A DNA stretch of 64,000 bases from Odiellus spinosus (Eukaryota; Arthropoda; Arachnida; Opiliones; Phalangiidae): contig OY987226.1 in assembly GCA_963920705.1 (NCBI GenBank), forward strand, positions 3,288,501-3,352,500. The letters run 5' to 3'. The notes beneath the pieces were generated by a model. The model searched no databases, was not told the origin of the DNA, and saw only the letters and a program-made list of their open reading frames with translations. Below, in pieces: positions 1 through 12,360 of this stretch. Position 1 is the first letter of the stretch. The number at the start of each line of letters is the position of its first letter. Made by a program: the position numbers and the translations under genes.

Positions 1-1136
1 AGAATAGTTCTTAGTATTTTCACGTAATCTAAGGTGTATTCAAAATTTCTACTCCTTCATTTAATTACTCCTAGCTGAAAACTACCAGCTAGTAGAAGGG
101 GAGTTCCAAAGCGAACCTATCACAGCACGAATACATGATCACATGTTCTTACGTAATTTTTGGGGTGCCCTCTAATCCCTCCCGCTCTCACAATAGCATA
201 TTAATTTGCAAGACTACAGTTGTCGTAGGCTCAAAGCGCTGTTTAGGCCTAACCAAAGTAACCATGTTAATGAATTAAAACGAAACTTAAATGTATTTTT
301 AATTAAATGAGTATCTGATTTTAAATTAGTCTTTTAACGTACAAAATAAACTATTTGACTGTAAGTTTATTTCAATTATAACCTAACAATTATAGTAATA
401 AGTAATACATTGGGTATTCAATACTTCCAAGGCTTAGATTTTGGAGGCAACGCATTGCAAATTTTTAGTTTAGATTTAATTCTTTTGTATTAGGCAGGCT
501 AGAAGATCATCATTGACACAGATTTGTATAGTTTTTTACTCTTTAAATTTTGGTGATAATAGGTTTAGGATAGTCTCAAGTCTTTACCGTCAATCTAATT
601 TCTGTAATAAATGTGCCTAGAGGTTAAATTTAGCTTCACTTAGGTAATAGGTTTCGCTATGAAGTCACTTGAGAAGTTGAGTGACAATAGCATTTTTCAA
701 AATCCCACGAAAATATATTAATTATTTCAATGTAAGAAACTGAGAATGATACCAACAAGTAATGAAACTTTTAAATAGCCACCCTTGGTACCAATTAACA
801 AAGCACAAACTTAAGCTAACCAGAACTAAATTTGGGAAGAAGCGGATTTAAGAGGTATATGCCTAGAATAGCTCCAATTAATTATACTTAATTTGTTTTT
901 ATTTAATTTAGAAAGTTTGATCCATGATACGTCAATAATGATTATTTATCAATTGATTTAAGGCTACATTCATTGCTGCATGATTTTGTGTTACTTATAT
1001 AGGAATATTAGATTGGACAAGAAATAAGATTATTGTTAAGCCCTTGTGATTCTTTACCCAGATATTGAGACTAATTATTGGTTTTTTTATCAGATGGATT
1101 GCTGATCAGCAATTAGTCTTAAAGCTGCGCATATCC
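1..1136. other. Upstream non-coding region
   Basis: AT-rich sequence with no convincing coding exon on either strand. A polypyrimidine-poor acceptor-like site (tttacccag) ends at 1061, and a reading frame stays open from there into the HhH exon. Part of 1062-1136 may therefore be 5' untranslated sequence of that transcript. I see nothing else. Confidence 0.4.
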
Positions 1137-4100
1137 ATGGAGGAGAAATGCACAGTTGACATTAACAATGCTTCAGCGAAAGAATTGGAAGAGTTGGATG
1201 GAGTTGGGCCTGATGAAGCCCAGCTGATAATAGATGCTAGACAGGTAATTGAACTTTTATCAAGATTAAGACATGATACGACCCAACTGTATGTTGGGCT
1301 AAATCCATTGTCACATATTAGAGTTAGTGAGAGAGTGAAGTGAATGGATAGTTTGCTTTTTGGACCTAATATTATTGAATATTTAAAATTTAAACTACAA
1401 AAACCGAGGTTTAAATGTTTAGTGTAGATGCTCGTTATTTTCAAACACTCGTAAACCTTGAAATATTCGTAATACATATTTAGACTGCTGCAAGTGTTTG
1501 ATTTTTACCTATATCAACGTCTTACTAAAGCACCTTCACGCTAGAGACTTTAAAATCGATTTAAAACCTTTTCAAGATGATAATTCTATATTTTGACAAA
1601 GTATCTTTATAGTGTACCCCAAAGTTTTACAATTTGATCTTTCCAAAATGGTCTCCAGTGATAACGTGGCTTAACACTACCCAAATTACTTTTTACCGCA
1701 TAATTTGGGAACTAAATAACTTTTAAGCGGGGGCGAGAAATTTTGCTTTAGATAATTAGCTCTGATAATTTAGCATAGTTGGAAAACACCCTTCAGTCGC
1801 AAGTCGTAAGTGAAGGTTATTACATCATCAAGCTAGTTAGTGGCAAGAAATGGGGAAGTGATTTTCCAAAAAATGCCAAAATTACAAATGAACCGTATCT
1901 TATAGATAGATAAAATATGACTGATGTGCCTTTTAAGATTATCTGTGTTAAGTATTTAGTTTACTTCAGTTTTGTTTTACTGTCATCTTTATCAGTTGCT
2001 TAATTATTAGTATCGTAATTTGAAATATTTGATTATTAGAATATTAGAAAATTTGAAGCGAAACCAAACCTCTATTTCAATAATTTTATAATAACACCTT
2101 TGTTTGATTTGTTCAATTTGATGCTAAAGTAGACGAGTATGTAATCTGACTCAAACCTTGTCAAATTGAACTTGCGCCAAGCGTGACGTCGGTTTTACTT
2201 TTTATTTCAATGTGCTCCCATAGAATAACAAAAGAAATTGGCTTCCCTAATGAAGAAAAATCATCTGATTTGATCTAAAATGGACCAAATTGGAAAATTC
2301 AAACAGAATTTGACCAAATAGATAGAATGAAACTTCATATAAACAAATGTGGTCCACTTTTGTTGAATTTAGGTCAATTTTGGCCGAATTTTATTGGAAT
2401 TTTTCACATTGGTAAACCAATTTTTTTGTTTTATTATGAGAGTGTATTGAAATCAAAAGTAAAACGCTCATAACGAGTGTGTCAAAATTGCCATGGAAAT
2501 GTTTTCAATTTCTAAGGATATTTCCAAGCTTGGTGAAAGATCAATTTGATAGGGCTACTTGTCCTTGACCTTTAAATGAAACTAGTTCAGTGTTTTGGGA
2601 AGAAGTTGGGCCATATACTGGAATCTTTGCTCTATTTAAATCATTTAAAATCATGGTACCAATGGCCACTTGGGAATGGGAATAATTAAGCAGAATTTAG
2701 ATTGTTCTACGTGTGTGTGACGTTTAATATTCAAATGGAGGTGTAAATTTTTCAAATTTTCTTTGTTAGGTATTATTTAAAACTAACCAGGTGGGTTAAA
2801 AAATGTATAGCTATGGCATTTATGGATCCCAATTTTATTAAATTTTCATTTCCAATTTTTTGACACCCTCGAAAAAAACGAGCCTAGCTCGATCATATCA
2901 TCTTAATGACACATAATTATTAGATACAATTTAGCAAAATTAATTCGACAAATATGTTTTTTTGATACAAAGGGTTTAACTTATTAAAAGGTTAAACAAG
3001 TTAAATTTATTCAAATTTTGTAACTTTAAACAAAACTTTATACAATAGTAATCATTTATGGCAGCACGCTTAACCTGATTAATTAATAGATTGATTAAAC
3101 ATTTTACAAAGTTTTATTTTGAGGTTAGTCTCGACCAATCGAGAACGTACATGTAAGGAGAAAAATAAATATAGCTACAAAGTTCAACTGTTATATTTTT
3201 TTCTCAGCGTTAGCTTTATAGACTTTTGACGTTTTAGCTTAACCCAGCTTATCATTGAATATTTTTCTAGTAGATCTTAACTGTTAAGTTTGGTTGTTAT
3301 AGTAACAGAAATGTGTTCTTGAAACCCTATAAACGTAATTAAGCTTTATATCGATGGTTACTAAATGGCTCTCGCTTTTAGAGAAACAGTAACGCAAAAC
3401 TGGGGGATCTTCGGGGGTACCGGGACAAGGGGAAACAGGGGGTAAAAATATTTGTGGTTTATTTCGTTTCCTAGACTGGGATAAGTTGTTTAACTTCCTT
3501 TTCATGATATTACCGAAGCTTTTTCTCCTCCTCCTTCTCTTCCATTTAAGGACAAGTCTCATTAAAACTGGTACTACTCTATACAAAAACTAAAACTTAG
3601 TGTGCAACTAATTTTCCCAAAGGGGCACGCACTTTGATGAAAATACTCGACCCCATACACTTTAGCAGAAAATTACGAATCTGACAGTGACTCCTAAAAA
3701 ACGGAAATCAGCAGGGTTTGCTGATCCATCCCTGCGCCCTCACTGAAATTTGAGTTAGGTCAGACAATCCTATTATTTTGCGAACCTTACTACTACACTT
3801 TCCTCTCCAGACAAATTTAAAGTCTGGTTCTACTTACGGAATGAAAGCCTCTAAAAAAAAAACAATTCCTGAACTTGTTCAATCAAAAATAAAATAACCT
3901 AAAGTCTAGGACAAGACTTGCCTTCTACCTATGCTTGTATTCTGTTAATGACACGTGATATAACCAGCCAATAAAAACAATTTCGATTAGGAAATCTTAC
4001 CTTGGGAATATCTTGAATCTGAAGACTCGTGGTCTAGCGTAGACAGAGAGGAAAAACCATCTCTCTTCTCTCAGCACTTGTAGACGCAAACTATTTTGTA

Positions 4101-7100
4101 TTGACTTGATTAGGGCAGGGGGGATAGAACCTATTTTATGAAACCTTTTTGTCCCCCTCACAGAATTCGTTCCTCCTTGAGCTCTTGGGTGCCTTAGAAA
4201 GTGTATTAAATCAAATGTTACGCTTTTGTTTATAGAGATTCAATCCGGTATTGAAGAAGCTTATTATCGTGAGACTTGTCCATCATCAATATAGCCCCCT
4301 CCCCTCTTTTACTGCATACACTACACCCACTATGAGGTTGCCAGGCGCGGCTTATTTCTACCAGGCTGTTTGGTTTCCATAGTTACCTGGTTGTGTACCA
4401 TTTTCAATGTTTTACTATTTTTGCTCTTTTTTTTTTTATTTTCTTTTACCCGGAGTTACTACGTTGCCCCGTCCATGTGTGTTTTGTAGTATGATTTTTT
4501 GGGTTATTTCAGATTCAGCTAGGTTAGAAACTTATTCTTACTCGGTTAGAAGGGCAGGAATGGTTTATCTCGGGAACGGGACAGTCTATATAGGTGAGAT
4601 ATGGTGTTTTTACATAGCTGGGTGCACCGGGTTAAAAATTATTTGGGTTTTGAAGTAGAATTAAAAAAATCCTATTTTTTTGCAACGGATTATTAGAATT
4701 TTTTTATTAATGACACTTGAAATTGTGTAAAACCACCCAATTATCAAGTTTTCAGTTTAAAAGTATAACTTTTCTTGAACTTATTACTTTGATTTAGCCA
4801 CGGTTTGAAATTATTTCAAGGTATTTGTCAAGTTGTGCTTTTATGTTAATTGCTCTGCATCTATGGCAGATGCTTGTTGCAAAAATTTTAAAGTTGGGAA
4901 ATAATGGAAGAGTCATAAAGACTTCCCCAAGACTTTTGTAGTGTTCTTGAGGACCTCTTCAGATCAGACTGTTTTCAGTAAGGGAAGAAACTATAAACAA
5001 CTTGTTAGCTTTAGCTAAATTCTTAGGAACTATATAAATTAGTATCACTTTCAATAATATCCAAATCTTTGTGGGGAAATTTTTATTCAAACCACAAAAT
5101 CCCCTCAAAAATCTCACTATATCCCTTACACAAAACTGTCGAGTGTCTAACCCCTCAGTCAGTAACGGTGCTAAAGGTTCAAAATATATACAAAGAAAAA
5201 GTTACCGCAACAGTAAAAATATTTTATAGTAGCTTTCTTTAAAGTTAAAACAAATTCCCCGCAATATTACATCATGATGATGATTTTCTCCCTTTCTGGA
5301 ATGTGATACCGTTACGTTCAATGCGAGAACTTAGCATATAACACTTTTCGTCATGAAGTGAAAAAATAAAATCTATATATTTTTGGGTTTTAATTGTTTA
5401 GTTTCATTAAAACGCGGCAACCCAGAATAGCAAAATTTTGAATGTGGATTTTTAACAGTATGAAGGAACAAAAAATTAATCCATAGGTATTCGAAGAAAA
5501 AGTTTACACACCGGCGATACTTTAATAGTTAACCATATACACCCTTAAGTTCTTATAAACTATAGATGTTGGTATGATTTTTCCATAACAGGTACAGAAA
5601 TATAGCTGGTCTTCATAGTTCTCTAGTGTCAAACTGGCCTAGTTTTTTTTTTTTCGTTGTTGCAGGCTTTGAGATATAAGCATGATAGTATTTTAAAAAA
5701 TATTTATTTGTTCAATTTCATGAATAATGAATTGTCAGACTTAATTCTCCCATTATCCAAAAATAGTTTAATTTATTACTTAGATCATTGAATCTTAGGT
5801 TATTTCAATTTTGAATACTTTCATCTACAAATAAGGGCTATAAAGTATAATTCTATAATTGTATGGATTTGATCAACCTTTTTAGAATAAAATCCTCCGG
5901 ATTTTTCTTTAACGCGATGTGGACAGTGGAGCCCACGCTATTTCATTTCTATTTAATGATGTAAAAAGAGCTTTCCTAAAACTTAAACTATTCATTATCG
6001 AAATTTATAGTTTATTAAAATATGAGAGCAGTGTGTAGCTGGGAGTATAGTATGATTTTTATTTGCTTTTTGTATTTGGCTTTTGCCTTTTCTTTAATGT
6101 TATAGATTTATAGACTGGCATGCAAATCTATAATTAATGACTCTGAAGGGTTATTTTTAGTTCAATACATATGCTCGCGATGAATCAAACTTGAAAGGGA
6201 ATGTAACCTCAAAAATCTTCTGTTATGAAAAAATTACCCGAGGAAAAAAAAATCCAAAAATTACTCTTTATAGCGACACTCGACTCTTAATTGCTACAAA
6301 GCTTCTTGCGGAGGTATTTCAGGATAATGAGAAATACGTAGTTAGTTACGTAATCACTTTAGTATAGTCGAAGCTACTGGCTTCTATATGTATTAAGTTG
6401 TTAGCCCCTCTGGAATTTCCAAAATGGGGCAAAAGGCTAGAAATATTTTGTCCGCGATATCCTGGTGAACTTTAGTACAAGGTCAGAAGGTGACTTATTT
6501 TATTAAGATGACATATAAGGGCAAGAGTTTTAAATCCTCGAGAGTCAGACCCCTCATTAAGAGGGCTTGCCCTTGCCCCTGTCAAGAGTTAGTTAAAATA
6601 TTATTTGGATAAAAAAAATAATGGTGTTAGGATAGTGTACACTCTTCAGACTCACTTTTAAACCAATGTTTACGTAGTCTTTTTGTTCGCAAAAAAATTG
6701 TCATCATTTTATGTGGTTGAACACTTATCTGAAATAATTATTTGAGGTACAATGTAAGATTTTCCTCAATCATAAATATTTTCTGAAATTTTATTTTTTC
6801 TAGTTATGATTTAATAAAAATTAGGTTTTGATTTCTCCTAAGTGTTAGAAGATGACTATAATTGGTCATTTGAAACCAAACAAACCATCCTAATTTATCG
6901 TAGTTAAATGTTATTTAACACAAGTTTTGTGGAACGTAGTGAATCAAACTAGAAGAACCTCACAATGACATCGTTAAAACTCTAGATTTTCAATTTGAGA
7001 GACTTGAAGTGCTCATTTCAAGGCTTAGTATTGACCAACACATACTAAACAGCAGTTTTTTTTTTTTTTTGGGTCCCTCAACACTATAATCTTTTTGTGC

Positions 7101-7869
7101 GTGGTACACGCGTGTTAAGATTCATGCTCATACCTTGATATAAATTAGGTTCCCTGTATTTTTCTTCTAATATTTCATAAGCAGAATTGTCTCCTCTATG
7201 TTTTGAGAGTATACCCCAGCAACTGATTGTTATAGACATAGGTGTGGCCCCTTTAGTTAATCATCTCTGGAGTTAAAATAGACCTTGAAATGTACAGCCT
7301 GGGATTATAATATCACCTCATTTGATTACGCAATTATATTCCCAACAATATTCTACCCAAATAGGCTATTCTAAATTTACGCAAATGTGTTTTATGAAGA
7401 TAGTTGTTTTACTATTAAGGGCGTCATATATAAATTTTAAAAATTACTGACACACCCATCGCAATCATCCCAGAGTTTTACTCCCAGGGTGTATTTGGCC
7501 CACAGCCAAACGTAGATAATATCCTGACTTCCCAAAATTTTATTCATGCAAAAGCTTCATTTTCTCTGAATTTTAAGCGTGATAATTTTCAAATTTTTGC
7601 GTTATTAACATGAATTTCTAACCTTCTACGATAAAACTTGACATTGTTTTTTGGTTCTAGAACCAAGGCGGTTTTAAATGCATTCATGATTTGGCGAATG
7701 TCAGTGGTTTGAAAGCTGAAATAATTCAATCTAATGAAGCAATACTAAGTTGTACACCAAGGGCGCCTAAATGTTGCTGTTCCTATTTGGCGTCTGTGAC
7801 GCCGCGAGAGCCCTGCAGAATGTCGCTTCTGAGGAAGTTACGGAAAACTCAGATGCAACTCGGAGAAAA
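1137..7869 (+). CDS. Two exons encoding a split helix-hairpin-helix (ComEA-like) domain; probable N-terminus of a long archipelago isoform
   Basis: Exon 1 is 1137-1244 (36 codons; ATG in context tccATGG; donor CAG|gtaatt). Exon 2 is 7661-7869 (acceptor ttggttctag, phase 0; donor AAAA|gtgaga). The first exon encodes VDINNASAKELEELDGVGP, the classic start of a ComEA-type HhH DNA-binding domain, and stops at IIDARQ. The second exon opens with NQGGFKCIHDLANVSGLKAE, the second half of the same domain. Each half is uninformative alone; joined they match the family pattern (DIN-A-S-EL--L-GVG---A--II-AR---G-F---DL--V-GL). Exon 2 then splices in frame to the archipelago exon at 8143, giving an 801-residue protein. 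If that last donor is not used, the frame ends at a TGA (7871-7873) to give a protein of about 105 residues. The domain assignment is inferred from motif, and the fusion from phase only. A separate small HhH gene is the main alternative. Confidence 0.55.
2150..2490. mobile_element. MITE with GACGTC-containing terminal inverted repeats, copy 1
   Basis: The left end carries GACGTCGGTTTTACTTTT followed by ATTTCAATGTGCTCCCATA. The right end near 2437-2480 carries the imperfect inverse (TATGAGAGTGTATTGAAATC then AAAAGTAAAAC). A related copy lies at about 11940-12360 and a fragment at about 21725-21815. There is no coding capacity. Ends are approximate. Confidence 0.6.
4897..4985 (-). mobile_element. 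Truncated MITE copy of the CCCTTACC family
   Basis: The segment ACTTCCCCAAGACTTTTGTA followed by GTGTTCTTGAGGACCTCTTC and AGATCAGACT is the near-exact reverse complement of part of the 180-bp element at 37281-37460. It ends in the same terminal motif, here gtaaggga. The other terminus is missing. Confidence 0.6.
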
Positions 7870-10800
7870 GTGAGATATTTTTGATTTTATATATTTAATA
7901 AGAATGGTGACTATGAAATGGTTAGCTTGAACTATTTGGGGATAGTACCTCTAACACTTGAGGAATATTGAAAATTTACATCTTTGTGTACAATATTTAA
8001 ACTTGTATAGGCCATAATGCCCTTCTCATAATGAATGTCCAACTTAATTCACTACAAAGAGAGGGGTGTCAGTGGTTAGCACTGTTGTCTCACAGTGGGT
8101 CCAGGTTTGATTAATCTTAAATGCGTTTTTCTACTCCCACAGACTTGTTAGTAAAAACCTTCCCGGTACAAGTAGTGAAGCTGACAAGAGTGTTGCCGAA
8201 GAAGATGACAGGGTTGACGAAGAAAGTCCCGATTTGCCAACACCTAGTAACGCTGCCAAAGAAGCAGAAATTAGCTCAATAGCCAGTTCCGTTAGAAAAC
8301 TTTTAAGAGGGTCGTCGTCGTTGGACAATCCCGATTGTAGCGAACCCGTGTCGGAAGCCGAAATGGAATCATCGGGTGAAGAAGACATTGACATTGAAAC
8401 GGGTGACGTTACCGCGTCAGATTTGAAAAGGGAAGGTTGTACCTTACTCTGTAAAGAAGAAACTACCATCTCGACCGTCATTTCCAGCGTCCCCGATAAA
8501 CCTTTGGTTAGTTTCTTTAGAGAAACAAATTTATATAATAGTTAACGCGGTGGTGAAAATATTGGGTATTTTTTTCATCTAGTTTCAGATGAAACGTAAA
8601 TCTGACGTAGTAGATGCCAAAGTAGATACCCCTGGTAAAAAACCGTGTCGAACTTTAGAAGTGTGCGAAACACCAACCGGTGACGCGTCTCTGGATAGCG
8701 GAACCGCCGATAATGAAGCGGATTTAGAATGCGATGTTAGTAGCCCTTTAACTGTTCCCAATCGCGTTTTAGCCATGGAACGAAGATTAGGAAAAGTTAA
8801 ACCCCCACCTCATTTAGAAGATTGGTTAGGGACATATCAGGTATGTTGGAAAATTAACGTTGTTTCCTGTTAAATCTCATATTTAAACAATTGTTTAGTC
8901 TTGGACTTCAGCTCAACGTTTAGCGGCTTTAGATCAATTAATAGAAATGTGTGAACCGACCCAAATTAGGCACATGATGTGCGTTATTGAACCTCAATTC
9001 CAGAGGGATTTTATTTCATTGTTGCCAAAAGAAGTAAGATTTCGTATCTTTTTGTTATAACAGCTGATGGTTGCCAATTTATAATTGATATATAATTAAG
9101 CCAAAAAAGTTCCTTGTGTTAATTATTGTTTTAATTTAGAAACTTAATAAGGATATTTTTTTAGACACTTTACTAACTTGGGTATCCTAGTTAGGGCTGC
9201 GTCAATTCATAATAAATTATACTCTTGTACTTTTTTTCAATCAACTAAATTCATAGTTTTTTAATTATTTACTGCAAAGTATGAGGAAAAATTCACAGGT
9301 AACATCTGGGAAAATTAAGGAAATGGGGTTTAACAAATGTTGTACGAACCTTGTAGGCCACGGACTGGTACTCATTGGATACCTAGATAATGGCAAGGCA
9401 CTTAAGACTCTCAACTGAGTACTCATATATATTATGGGTTGTCACTTCGCACTATTATAATTGTATATCAAGTATAAATATGTAAAATGACTTTCATTTT
9501 TCTCTTTTAGAAGTCCTTATTAATAATTTGATATTTATCTTCTTTTTCTTTTAGTTAGCCTTATACGTTCTGGCCTTCCTAGAACCTCGCGATTTATTAA
9601 GAGCCGCTCAAACTTGCCGTAACTGGAGAATCCTAGCGGAAGATAATCTATTATGGAGGGAAAAATGCCGGGAAGCCGGCATCGACGACGTGAGAGAAGT
9701 TTTAGGGAAAAGAAAAATTCGTAGTTCCAGTTCCATCAGTTTGTCGGTGGCTTCCAGTCCCAGCCCGTTGACGGGCAATGGCTTTTCTAATATCGATACC
9801 CTAATTCCTAGTCCTTGTAAAGCGGCTTTCATGATGCATCATAACATAGAAATGAATTGGAGGTTTCATCCCATTAGGACGCCAAAAGTATTCCATTTTT
9901 TTTACTTGATCTACGTACGGTCACATTAAGTGCTTTGAAACCATTTACGAACGGTTTGACTGTTTAAACGGTTTAAATTTTTTCCAAGTATCTAGTGTGA
10001 ACGCGACTTGGTTTCCAATTTCTGAAACATTTTGAATTTTTTCCCTCGCTGCAGGTTTTAAAAGGTCACGATGACCATGTAATAACTTGTCTACAGTTTT
10101 CTGGCAATAGAATAGTTAGCGGTTCCGATGATAACACTTTAAAAGTCTGGTCAGCCTCCTCAGGGAAAGTAAGTGTGATATATTATTTTAATATTGATCA
10201 GATCTCTATCTTTAACTCGGCAACTGTCAATTTGCATTGTTTTAGTGCCTACGAACTCTACAAGGACATACGGGAGGAGTTTGGTCTTCTCAAATGTCGG
10301 GAAACATTATCATTAGCGGTTCTACGGATCGCACGCTCAAAGTATGGAACGCGGATTCTGGTCACTGTATTCACACTTTATTCGGCCACACATCAACTGT
10401 CAGGTGTATGCACCTTCACGGAAGCAGGTAAGGAACTTTTTTTGGATTTGAGATCACTTAAGAGTTTTTTGGGCTGAGAAATTATCTTTAAATTAAAATT
10501 CATTGTATTTATGGTGATATTGTTAAAAATATTGGTATCGGTTAAACATAGAATAACAGCCAACACTAGTTTGAAAATTTCAAGTGTGAACCCAGGCTTT
10601 ATTTATAATATATACAAAATATATTATAGGGTTGTTAGCGGATCTCGGGATGCCACGTTACGGTTATGGGATATAGAAACTGGCGAATGTTTACACGTAT
10701 TAGTGGGGCACGTGGCTGCCGTTCGTTGCGTGCAATATAATGGACGTTTAGTAGTAAGCGGCGCTTACGACTACATGGTCAAAGTTTGGAATCCTGAAAG

Positions 10801-11610
10801 GGAAGAATGTCTTCATACCCTGCAAGGACATACGAATCGCGTTTATTCCCTACAGGTAAATGTTTCGTAATCATTATTTTATGATTAAAAAACCGAAATC
10901 TTAACTCATTCGTCATTTTAGTTTGACGGGGTTCACGTAGTTAGTGGCTCGCTGGATACATCGATCCGCGTTTGGGACGTTGAAACTGGCTCTTGCAAAC
11001 ATATGTTAATGGGACATCAATCATTAACCTCCGGAATGGAACTCCGGAATAATATTTTAGTGTCGGGAAATGCCGATTCAACCGTAAAAGTGTGGGATAT
11101 TCTAACGGGACAGTGTCTTCAAACGTTAGCAGGTAATTCAACATTGATTATTTTAAATTTAACACAGTTTATATTTAAAATCCGTAAATTTCCTATGTTT
11201 GAAGTGATTTGCCTGGTGTCCTTGTTAATTTTTAACTTCATATTCTAGCTTGTATTAAAAAATTCCTATATTTTATTTAAAGGATTTACGAATTTTCGTG
11301 CTTTTAAAATCTTACGTTTTGTTTTCTACCTTGACCAGGATCACACAAACATCAAAGCGCCGTAACCTGTCTTCAGTTCAACAATAAATTTGTCATTACC
11401 TCCTCCGATGACGGAACTGTCAAACTTTGGGATTTAAAAACTGGAGATTTTATTCGTAATTTAGTGGCTTTAGAGAGTGGCGGTAGCGGGGGAGTAGTGT
11501 GGCGGATTCGAGCTTCTCCGACTAAATTAGTTTGCGCCGTTGGTAGCCGAAATGGAACGGAAGAAACTAAGTTAGTGGTTTTAGACTTTGATGTGGAACA
11601 ACAAAAATAA
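7820..11610 (+). CDS. ago: Archipelago / FBXW7: F-box and WD40 substrate receptor of SCF ubiquitin ligase
   Basis: Exons: 7820-7869, 8143-8506, 8589-8840, 8899-9033, 9555-9887, 10055-10168, 10246-10427, 10630-10855, 10922-11132, 11339-11610. All have GT/AG borders and compatible phases, giving 712 residues from the ATG at 7820 (the human protein is about 700). Residues 1-250 are acidic and serine-rich. The F-box starts at [12 protein letters not shown] (about 256) and continues [22 protein letters not shown]40 repeats run from about 379 (GHDDHVITC) to the C-terminus. The arginines that hold the phosphodegron are present in [19 protein letters not shown] and [11 protein letters not shown]. By family, it targets phosphorylated cyclin E, Myc and Notch for degradation in the nucleus and cytoplasm. 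The start is uncertain: an in-frame upstream extension adds an HhH domain (see 1137-7869). Identity of the F-box/WD40 part is certain. Confidence 0.93.
8055..8112 (+). mobile_element. tRNA-derived SINE-like fragment
   Basis: In the intron before the 8143 exon, the stretch AGTGGTTAGCACTGTTGTCT followed by CACAGTGGGTCCAGGTTTGA resembles the tRNA-derived head of widespread animal SINEs. It has an A-box-like segment (AGTGGTTAGCACT) and a degenerate B-box (GGTTTGATT instead of GGTTCGANNCC). No cloverleaf acceptor stem closes around it, so it is not called as a tRNA gene. Confidence 0.4.
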
Positions 11611-11939
11611 TGAAGCAACCACGATGAACGCGTAGTACAAGGACGTGCGTGAGTGTTTCGTAATACAAACAAAAGACTCTCTCTATCTTTCTTTTCCCCA
11701 GTAAAATTATGTTTTGTTTCAATTTTAAAGCAGTTTCTTTTAAAAGTTTATTTTAACTTTCTGCTTTTCTCTGAGGGTTTCGTTAAAATTTACGAGTCTT
11801 ATCTGTCTTTTCTTCTAATGAGAGACTAATTGACCTGAAAATTATATTTGTAACCTGTAATAAGTTGGATGAAGATTCAAGAAGCCTTTCAGAATGTTTG
11901 ATTGATTTAAAAATCTTCAAGCATTGGTTAGAGTTGGAC

Positions 11940-12360
11940 TCGATTTGTCCAAGCCTTCTCAAATTGATCTCGCTTCAAGAAAAAATTCACGAGGCTTGAC
12001 GTTAGTTTTACTTTCATTTCAATGTCCTCCCAACGAGGAAAAAATCTTTTAATTTGGTGCAAACTGATCCAAATTGAAAAATTTCTGCGGAATTCCACCA
12101 AATAAACCAAATGAAATACAATGAAAGGCATATTACATTTTGGTCCACTTTTGTTGACTTCAGGTTAATCCATTTGGTCTAATTGGTCAAATTCCGCTTG
12201 AAGGTCCAAATTCGAAATTTTTGGACCGAATGAGATTTTTTTTCTCATTGGGGAAAGTAAAACCGACGTCAAGCGGACGTAAAAACAGTCTTGGGGAATT
12301 TTTCAATTTCTTGTGATTAAGTTTGCGCAAGATTATCTTGATTAGGCCCAAATCGAGACT
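11940..12360. mobile_element. MITE with GACGTC-containing terminal inverted repeats, copy 2
   Basis: The left end has GACGTTAGTTTTACTTTCAT followed by TTCAATG. The right end near 12254-12285 has AAAGTAAAACCGACGTCAAG, the imperfect inverse. The interior (aatttggtgcaaactgatcc, caaattgaaa) resembles copy 1 at 2150-2490. Non-coding; ends approximate. Confidence 0.55.

Larger units (their letters stand above)
1245..7660 (+). other. 6.4-kb intron (or intergenic) with transposon remnants
   Basis: No supported coding exon was found on either strand. The short open frames at 3284-3586 (minus) and 4407-4658 (plus) have low-complexity composition and no recognisable domain. Two MITE copies lie here and are listed separately (about 2150-2490 and 4897-4985). 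The stretch is far longer than other introns in this window, most of which are below 1 kb. Confidence 0.5.

Noticed and set aside
3284-3586. Minus-strand open frame of 100 codons with an Arg/Lys-rich stretch
   Set aside because: Low-complexity, no conserved motif, and lies inside the presumed intron.
8060-8115. A genuine tRNA gene
   Set aside because: A-box-like and B-box-like stretches are present but the B-box is degenerate and no acceptor stem pairs.
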